The notes below the pieces were generated by a model, which searched no databases, was not told the DNA's origin, and saw only the letters and a program-made list of their open reading frames with translations. A stretch of 37,978 nt of DNA from Candidatus Firestonebacteria bacterium RIFOXYD2_FULL_39_29 (GTDB lineage: Bacteria > Oederibacteriota > D2-FULL-39-29), in assembly GCA_001778375.1 (NCBI GenBank), contig MFGV01000020.1, positions 1 through 37,978 of the forward strand. The letters run 5' to 3'. Of the stretch, positions 1 to 9,400 are shown one piece after another. The position numbers and the translations under genes are program-made. Numbering within the stretch: position 1 is the first letter of the stretch; each line of letters opens with the position of its first letter.

Positions 1-2
1 AT

Positions 3-254
3 TGCTATGATAATTTTGTAAGCGTCCGCGGAAGCTATGGGATTGGCTATGACGTAAATAATGTAAACGTAGGAGCCGGAGTAAAACAAAACCTGGAAGG
101 AATGATCTGCAGTCTGGATTACAACTTCAGCCTCTTCGGAGATTTAGGAAGCGCGCATAGAGTATCGCTTTCTGTAAAGTTTGGAGAAGAAGGGAAAAGA
201 AGCAAGGGAAGTAAGAGAAGCAAGAACAGCAAATATAACAAATATAGAAGATAA
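3..254 (+). CDS. PorV/PorQ-family outer-membrane beta-barrel protein, C-terminal fragment
   Basis: Only the last 83 residues lie in the window; the reading frame is open from base 3 to the TAA at 252-254. The fragment has alternating beta-strand patterning (VRGSYGIGYDVNNVNVGAGV) followed by SLDYNFSLFGDLGSAHRVSL and SVKFG. This matches the closing strands of PorV/PorQ (UPF0164-type) barrels, which usually end in a D-Y-x-F...LG-x-x-HR-x-S-x-x-KF motif. Proteins of this family act in the outer membrane, and PorV is the shuttle of the type IX secretion system. Here the barrel is followed by an unusual basic low-complexity tail, (K-x-S) repeated four times and then K-Y-x. Two giant proteins with T9SS-like sorting domains lie just downstream on the same strand, so a role in their export is plausible. 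The family call rests on the C-terminal motif only. Confidence 0.72.
   Translation, partial: CYDNFVSVRGSYGIGYDVNNVNVGAGVKQNLEGMICSLDYNFSLFGDLGSAHRVSLSVKFGEEGKRSKGSKRSKNSKYNKYRR
195..230 (+). repeat. 9-bp minisatellite, four units, encoding (K-x-S)4
   Basis: Four consecutive 9-base units of the type AAR-RRN-AGY run in frame and encode K-R-S, K-G-S, K-R-S, K-N-S at the C-terminus of the PorV-like protein. The DNA is almost pure purine on the plus strand. The core RAAGYRA matches, in inverse orientation, the units at 11774-11836. Confidence 0.7.
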
Positions 255-425
255 AAAACCATGAACCATTTAAGACTTCAGGTTCGGTACTGCACCCGAA
301 CGTAGCGAGTGGTACAGGAGCCTGGTCGCAGGCACCTGGGTGGGCAGTCTATAACACTTGCGTGGTGAGACCTCTCCTAATGCGGGGCCACCAAAGCTTT
401 GTGGCGGAAAAGAAAAAGGAAAAAT
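255..425 (+). other. GC-rich structured leader, possible H-type pseudoknot or cis-regulatory RNA
   Basis: The 171 bases between the PorV-like gene and the first giant gene hold a compact GC-rich block: by hand count 77 of 127 bases from 281 to 407 are G or C, far above the AT-rich surroundings. Stem 282-287/296-301 (GTTCGG/CCGAAC) has an 8-base loop. That loop can pair with 309-314 (TAC+CAC with GTGGTA, two-base bulge), which makes an H-type pseudoknot. Next comes hairpin 315-338: a 10-pair stem with one A-A mismatch and a GTCG loop. Hairpins 363-367/389-393 and 387-405 follow; they overlap and exclude each other, the second ending just before the ribosome binding site AAGGA at 416-420. I could not match it to a known riboswitch class. 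It could be a structured 5' leader or a small RNA. Confidence 0.55.
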
Positions 426-3400
426 ATGATGAAGACAATTATTCATCTGCATAAGTCAATAAAATTATTGTTTATATTTCCTCTTTCTTCTCTTCTTGTA
501 CTATCCTTGCTTCATTCGCCTTGTTATTCGGACAATTGGCCTACAGCTTTGCATGATGTTTCGCATACGGGAACCAGCCTTGATACTTTAGCTTTGCCTC
601 TTAAGTTAAAAATAAAAAAAGAAGAAGTGCATTCTCAATGGTATCCATACTACGGAAAGCTTGTTGCCTATGGAGATCGTTTAAATGTCACCTGGCTTCA
701 TGGATTGCATATTTGCTACGATATAAATACATTAGAAAGCAAGTGGAGTTATTTCAGTTGGGGTGTTGGATATAACGGGAGGGATCATTACCCTGCCGTT
801 GGCGGTAATAATAATGAATATGTATTTGTAGGAGGCGGGCATGGAGGGGTGTATCAGCTGGAAATAAGCAGCGGTGCCGTGGTTAGAGCGTGGAGCGGTA
901 TGGATGCGGGATTTGGGGCGAGTATTGTGTTTAATGGATATTATTATCCTTTATTTTCGTCTGAATCACAAGGAAGCAATGTTCTAGCGCGGTGCTTACC
1001 ATATCCCGGATACAATTCTGATATGACGTACTCGTTTCTTACTAATACTTTCTGGGGCAGATCTTCAACTTTTGAAATGGATACAACCTATCCATTTTTA
1101 CCTGCTACGTACATGAGTTGGATGTTTAATACCCCTTGTATAGGCGGCAATACATTGTTTATGAACTGGGATGGTATAATGCATGGAATAAACCCGGAAA
1201 CCGGATATAGTAATTGGTCAAAAGGTAAGAATATGCAGTATTCTACATCTGCAGCGTATGAAAACGGAAAGGTGTTTGTAGCTGGTACGGAAGGTTTTAC
1301 AAGTACAGATGATTTTAAAAAAGTTCATCAGGGAATCATATATTGTTTAGACGCAAAAACAGGTGAAGATTTATGGAGTTACACATTTACTAACTCTATG
1401 GTTATTGATAATAGTACAAATGTAGGGATGGACCCGATAGTCAGTAATGGTACAGTGTATTTTGGCAGTAACGAGGGGTATTATTTTGCTTTGGATGCTT
1501 CAAACGGTACTTTGAAGTGGAAGACGAGAGTGGAAGGATCTTGTTCTGATCATAACACTTCGGCGATATCCGGGGATATTGTGTATTTTGGAACAGCAGC
1601 TCTGAAAGGTTTCTCGACTGCAGCGGGACCGAAAGCTAATAACAAGGGCTGGATATATGCCTTGAATAAAAATACCGGAGTGATAGAGTGGAGTTGGAAC
1701 AATCCTGATCAAGTGAGCATAGGTCCTGTAATAATAGCAAATAAGAAGTTAATAGCAACGGGAATAAACGGGTATATATATGTATTTGAAGAAGACGCCC
1801 CTGGTACGGATCTTGTAATAACGCCAAAGACGGCGTTACCCGGAATTGTTCAGTCCGGAACTAATTTTACAATAACCTGTAAAGGAAATTTGTCTGACAG
1901 CGGATGGAATGCAAGTCTTGTAAAGTATAATACAACGATAAGTTTAACAATAAGCGCAAGTTATGATGTAAGTAAAGGTTGCTGGATAATTTCAGCAAGT
2001 ATCCCGTCTTCAGCGAAAGAAGGAATGTATGATCTGTCAGTGGGTAACAACATAAAAACGGAAAAAGTAACGAAATCAGTCAAGGTGATAAACATATTTA
2101 AGACGGATTATTATTATGTGCACATAACCAACCCGAGTTATTCCTTGAATAGAAACGACTTAAACCTTGTATTAGATCAAGTGAAAATAATTAATCCGGA
2201 GTTTGTATTGATAAGCGGGAATCTTACGGGTAATGGAGATACGCAGTTACTACAATGCTTGGTTGAGCTGCTAAAGAGCAAGGATATTCCGGTGTTTGTA
2301 ACTCCGGGTGAGATGGATTGTTACGGTGGTGTAAATTCCGATACCCATAAAAGTTATGAGACAAATGTGGGTCCGAGATATTTTAGTTTTTCTTACGGTA
2401 ATCATAAGTATTTAGGAGTTGATACCACGGATGATAACGGAAAGATAGGAAGTAGTCAGATAGATTTTATAAGAAACGAATTAAGAGGAACCGGGGATTT
2501 AAAGTCAATATTTTATTATAAAGACAATATGAATCAAATACCGGCGTTATGCGATGAGCTTGGTATAAATGCAGCATTAAGTTATGGAAATAATAGTGTG
2601 ACAAACAGCGGATTAACACCGACAAAGTATGTAGTAACCCCGTCATGCATAATGTTTTCAGATGCAGCCAATAGCGGCTATTTTAGAGTAGTAAAAGTTT
2701 CGAATAATAAGGTAGTATTCAGTAATTTACTTGGCAGCACATATTATGGAGCTTACCGGCCTGCAATGGAATCTGTATTTACGACATATTATGACGGAAA
2801 ACCTGCTAACGACGGTATTTCCAGTGTGAATGCATTCAAGGTAAAGAATCACAGTACGGAATCATTTGATAATTGTTTTATGGAAATATTAATGCCTTAT
2901 TCAAGCAGTTATGTTGCTCATAATGCAGAGGTAATAAGAGTTGTTGATAAAGGAAACGGAAAGAATCTTGTAACAGTTAAATTTTCCATGGACACCGGAA
3001 GTACAACGTATACGACTCCTTATGTCAAGCCGATACATATAGGAACGTTAGACAGTGCGTGTGTGACATATTATAGCGATACAGCATTATTAAACGAGAT
3101 AAGTGAGTATCAAATAGGCGGTTTAAATCAATTGCCGACAAGGAAGTATCTAAAGGAAGGAAGGACATACTTTAAGATATTTATCCCAAGCGGAGATTGG
3201 GCGTCATATAAGTTAGACCAGCAGGGTGCGGCGGATATACTTTCCGGGCAGACGGAAAAGCTGGATGGAACGGGGTTGATTTACAAAGGTTACTATGATG
3301 TTGTAAGGGAAAACGGAACTGAATATAAAGACGGTGAAGCGAATATGTCTATTATATCCTCAGGGAAGGTTATAACTCCGGATATAGGGAATTTAGTAAC

Positions 3401-6400
3401 GATAAAGACAGGAACGCCGGAACCGTATTTTAAGTATTGCTCGAGCGGATCTACAGGTGTAACTATTTCCGGTGAAGCGATTCAAAAGATATTCATAGAT
3501 TATTATTGGAATTATAACAAAGGAGTTGATATATATAGAAAGACCATACCGTCGGGCAGTTGGCAAGTTGTATATACACATGCCGGTACAGGATTATATT
3601 TCACATATAACGATACAAACATCGTTACAGGTACCAATTACAGATATAAATTAGTGCAAAGAGATGCTCTGAATATAACTAGTTTGGATACGGATGAGTA
3701 TGAGGTAACGGCCGGAAGTTTTACAATTACATCACCTGCTGCCGTAAGCATTACAACAACCGGAGCTATAATAACATGGACAACCAGCGTATCGACAACA
3801 TCACAGGTAGAGTATGCGGCGTATGCTGGGGGAGGATATTCAACTTTCACATATACTGATGTTTCGAGATTGTCTGATATTATAGTAACGTCTGAAAACA
3901 GCAGTCTGGTAACTGCTCATAGTGTTACTATAAGCGGTCTTAAATGCTCCACCACCTACGGTTACAGGGTAATATCGAAAACAATAGACGGGAAAATAAA
4001 TACATACGGAGGGATAAAATACCCCATTTTAAATTTTGCGACACCGGCGAACAGTTCGACTGTAGTAGCTCTTTCGGCGGAATCAAATGTATCGGCTGTT
4101 TATCCCGGAGATGCATGTGGAATATCGGTATATGGATTGGATAATACCGGGAAGAGAGCAGGTTTTGCTTTAGGTTCGACAATAAATTATCAGGTAATTT
4201 CCGGTGGAGGAGTTGTAAATCCGGCATCGACAACAAATTCGTATACGACGGTGTTAACGGCCGGATCTAACGAGGGAATTAATCAAGTTGCATTTACAAA
4301 GACCGGGGCGACAGCGGGGACGATAAGCATATCGGCTATAACGCCGGATCATTATAAGTTTACCACACCCTTGACTATAACTGCCGGAGGGATGGTAAAT
4401 ATAACAATAACGGCATATAGTGACGCGGCAGAAACCACTATACTTCCGATAACAACAAACAATATAAATCTTAATATAAAAGCGGTTGCGGGGGATAATC
4501 CGAGTAATCTTGCAAGTACGTTGTTGTTAAACAGTATAAGTAGTATGACAAAAGGTGTAGGTTTCCCGTTCATTGGATATACGAAAGCAGAAACAAACGG
4601 GATAAGAATAAAAGCAGAGGATGTAAAAGGGAAGACTGGATTAAGTGATGTAATAACAGTACTGGCGGACAGTACAAAGCCTTCGAAATTAGGATATATA
4701 TCCGGTAAGGAAGAGGCAACTTCAGGTGAGACTGTAACGATAACCGGGAGTGTACTGGATATATATGGAAATCAGATAAAGACCGGCGGGACGGTTATAA
4801 CATTTACAAGAATACAGGGAGCCGGGACTTTAAGCGGTACAATTGCTACAACTGATAGCAGCGGAGGGGCAGCAGTTGGGTTGACATTAATATCAAATGA
4901 AATAAATGTAGTAGAATTAACAAGCGGGAGTTTGCAGAAAGTGGAAGTTATAGTAAGAACAAATACGATAGGGAGTTTAGTCTTAACACCTGAAAGTTAT
5001 AGTGTAAAAGCCGGGACAAGATGCAATATATTTGTGGAGACAAAAGATGCAGGAGGTAATGCTGCCGCGGGAATAAGTTTGAAAAGCAGCATAACAAGCG
5101 GCGGAGGGAATTTAGAATCCAGTTCAGTAATTACGGATAACACAGGTAAGGCGAATATAGGGTATATAGGAAGTACGGTCCCGGGAGTAACTTCAATAAA
5201 AGTGGAGACACTGAATAGTTCGGTTTCATCCATAGTTAATTTAACAATAATAGTTGGAGATATCGATCATTATGCAATAGTGACTCCGGATACAAGCAAT
5301 ATAAATACAGCTTTTTCAGTAGTAGTAACAGCTAAGGACAGATATGAAAATACAGTATCTGTGAATAATGATATATCTATATCTGTCGTCCCTTGGAATA
5401 ATACTTATGGCACACTTAGCGGCACTTTGAGTATAACTAATGCTTCGCTGATAAATGGAAGCACAAATATTACGAATGCAACATATGACATTACGGAAAA
5501 AATAAAGATTAAAGCAAAAGATTCTAACAATAAAGAAGGTTATAGCGGAGTGACTGATATAAAAAGCGGTGCTGCTTCTCAGCTACTGACTGTTTTGCGA
5601 AAAGTATACACAGTCACAGGATCGTCGAAGATATATTTTACGGATTGTCCGGAAAAGTGTGCTGCGGGTTCGAGTGTGGATTTAATAACGTATGTGAAAG
5701 ACGCAGATATGAATTCTATAGGCGGTAGTCTTGTAACATATAGCAGCAGCGCGGGAACTTTGGCGTATAGCGTGATAACGAGTGACAGTTACGGAATGGT
5801 CAAAAATAGTTATACTGCAGCGTCCGGGTCAAATAAGATAACTATCATATGTAATAGCGCTTCAACGGTTTTCACTATTCAAGGTTTAACGCCAAATAGT
5901 TTAAGTGCATCTCTAAATCCGGCGGTTTCCCCGTCTGTAGGTTCCCCCAGTATGCCAATAGTAACCGTAAAAGATGCATCCGGAATTACGATTCCTTTTG
6001 CTGCTGTTAACTGTACGGTAATAAGCGGGAGCGGGACATTGTATGTTCAAAACACTGATAATATCACTCAGAAGTGGAGCGGTGTGTCATCCATGATTAC
6101 GGATAAAAATGGTGCGGTAGTTCTTAGCATGTCCGGATTAACTGTTGGAGTAGATACGGTAGTGAGGTTAACATGCAGCGGCATTATTTATAATCTGACA
6201 TTTCAATCGAGTAATAATCAGTTATCAAATCAGAATTCAGCTACTATGTATCGCGGAATATCCGGATCAATCGTAAAGCTTGGATTTATTCTGCGAACAC
6301 AATCATATGCAGGTGTTCCCGGCAAAACAACTAATTTTACGATAACCTCCGGAGGTGGGAGTTTAAGCAATAATAGCGGAGTTACGGATTCGTCCGGATT

Positions 6401-9400
6401 AGTATATACATATTTAACGCTTCCAGCGCAGGAGGGAAATGTTGTTATATCTGCCAGCTGTGAAGGATTAAAGACGGATATTTCTGCAACATCAATAAAT
6501 GGTAGTATAGGAATATCCTGTAGTCCCGCGGTAATAGTACCTTCTTCTGCAACGCAAATAACCGTTAATCTTTTTGATTTAGCCGGGAAGATTATTAAAT
6601 CAGAAGGCAATGGTGATTACTGTGCGCCTGCAATAATAAATTTTTCAACAACTCCTGCCGTTGGCAGTTTAAGTATAGTGTCGGGAGCCCCGGATATGTA
6701 TACAGGTATGATTACTCTTTCATACACAGCGTCAGGGACGGCGCAGGATGTAGATATTATTGCAACCTCCGGAAGTGTTTCCGGGACCTTAACACTTAAA
6801 GTCGCAGTGGTTTCAAGCATAGAAGCAAATGCGGATCCATTGACTGTATTAACAAACTCGGGTTCATCTTCAATAAAGGCAATAGTGAAAGAAGTGAATG
6901 GATATCCTGTGAGTAATGCGGCGGTTACATACAGTTTAATAAGCGGAACAGGGAGCTTAAGTCTGACTACGGCTGTCACAAATAGAGAAGGTGCTGTTAT
7001 ATCGAAATTGCAAAATGTAACTTCTGTTGGAGATAATGTAGTGAGAGTCTCTTCAAACGGAATTTCGAAAGATATTACGATAAAAAGCGTTGGGAACCTT
7101 ATAGGATATAAAGTAAAATTAGTAGCACCTTCAACTATTCCATATCTGATACCTACAACCAGTTTTCCAATGATTTACTATGATAAAAAAGACGTATATG
7201 GAATTATTGTGGATAATCTGGATCAGCCGGTAAGCGTTTCAGGAACAACTGTTACTCTTAAAAGTACAGGAGGAACGTTTAAATATAGCGCAAGTGGTTG
7301 GCAAAGCATATCTACAGTGAATGTTACGACGGATATCTATGGAAAAGCATATGTTTCGAACAATGCAACGATGAATTCACTGAATTTCTATCCGACATTA
7401 GGGCTAAACACGGTTACTGCTTCTGTGTCAAATTTAGGGTCTGCGACAGTGACTATTCTGGGCTCTTCTGTAAACCCATATTCTTTTGATATAAAAGCAG
7501 ATCCGTCAGGAGTGAAGCCGAATTCAAACTGTAAAATTACCGCAGTGATGAAAAATGGAGGTGCAGCTATTGTCGGAGAAGGAGTAAATTTCTCTATGTT
7601 GTCCGTAGAAGGTGTATTGTCAACAACAACAGGGACAACGGATATGAATGGTGAAGCTGCCGTTATATTGAGTTCAACAAATTCAACAAATAGGAATTAT
7701 ATTGTGCAAGCTTCATGTGCGGATCTGGGATTGTCAAACGTAATAACAGTGACAACAGCGCAAAATGAGTTGTCAGCATTTAATTTGACTGTGCCGGAAA
7801 GTGTAATAAATAATCAAGTATTTGAAGTAAAAATAAAAGCATGTGATATAAACGGAGGGCCTGTTATTTTGGCAACTCCTGTAACTATTACGGTAAGTGC
7901 AGTAAAAGCTTCAGATGGAGTAACACCCGGAAGCGGTGTATTAAGCGTTGGGACAGCGATAATATCAAATAATGCGGATAGTTCGGTTACTTTGTCAAAT
8001 GTAACATATACGGATGCAGAAGAGATAAAGATAAAAGTATCAGTAGGGGAAAAGTCAGGACTTAGCAGCAAGATTATATTAACAAAACAGGTCAATAATA
8101 TTACTGCGACAAGCGATCCCAGTACCTGTATAGCCGGACAAGCGGTGGTAATAAACGGAGTTGTTAAGGATATAGACGGTAAAGGAGTAAGCGGTCAGGC
8201 CGTAACGGTTGTATCAAGCGGCGGAACGTTAGATAAATCAACATCAACTACGGATATAGACGGAAAGGTTTGCTTTATACTTATAACTTCTGGAGCAACA
8301 GGTATAACCTCCGTTACGATAACTTCAAGTGCGATAACCGGGACAGCATCAGTAACAACAACAGGAGTGATTGCTTCATATACTGTGGCTGCGCCTGCAA
8401 CAGCGGATATAAGCGGGTTTTCATTATCGGTGACGGCAAAAGATGCCGGCGGAAATATAGTAAAGAGCAGTCCTGTAGCAGTATTAAGCCTTGCGGCAGG
8501 AACCGGGACATTAGGAATAACTTCCGTGAGATTAGTTGACGGTACGGTAACATTAACGGAAACATACAGTAAGGTAGAAAGTGGAGTAAGAATAAAGGCA
8601 ACGGATGTAAACGGGAAAACAGGAACAACAGGTGTTACGATTAATATGACAAATAGTATGCCTCAGGTATTAAGTTTAGCGCCGGCTGCTGTTTCAAATA
8701 TTTCGGGCGGGACGATACAAATTACAGGAAAGAATTATTTTAGCGGCGGCTCGAGCAGTGATGTTACGAATATAAGATTAAATGATACAGGAAGCACGGT
8801 ATTAACGGGATACTCTGTAACAAGTGATACCGTGATTGTGAGCGCAATTGTTCCGACAAAAATAAAAGCAGGGAGTTATGATGTCCTGATAACTACCTCC
8901 AAAGGAACATCTGCAGGCGGAGCGAAATTAACCGTAACTACATCTCCACCCGTATTAAGTTCTATTACTCCAAATAGTTGTGTAACGGGAGAGACGAAGA
9001 CTATATCAATAGCAGGTTCCGGGTTTTACGCCGGGACAACCAGCGCGGATGTAAGGGCATTAAAGGTAGGTGCAACAACTATTACGGCAGCATATATAGT
9101 TGCCTCGGACACAGCGATTACAGGAGTAATTATTCCCGGTACATTGACTTCCGGGACATATAACGTCGTAGCAACAACCGGAGGCGGGGATAGTTCCGGT
9201 GTGTCATATACAGTTAGTGTATTTATTCCTGTGCCGGCAGTAGCAGGTATTTCTCCGGTCAGCGGATATAGGCACGTTACAAATACGCTTAATATCTCCG
9301 GAAACGGATATTTTGGAGGGTCAAGTTCAAACAGCGTGAGCTCAGTACAGTTGGTAGGAACAAGCACAGTAACAATAACAACATATAATGTAGTAAGTGA

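Noticed and set aside
281-407. Known riboswitch (c-di-GMP, SAM, cobalamin, TPP)
   Set aside because: Core motifs of these classes were looked for by eye and not found; it is left as an unassigned structure.
399-425. TTG 399 as start of giant protein 1
   Set aside because: It adds MWRKRKRKN from within the leader hairpin region. ATG 426/429 follows AAGGA at proper distance and gives a normal signal peptide.
270-452. Small minus-strand frame over the leader
   Set aside because: No ribosome binding site and no recognisable protein; the GC-rich block is better explained as structured RNA or DNA.
500-1800. PQQ-dependent dehydrogenase
   Set aside because: The blades are PQQ-like in repeat pattern only; no quinoprotein dehydrogenase active-site signature was seen, and the protein is a giant surface protein.
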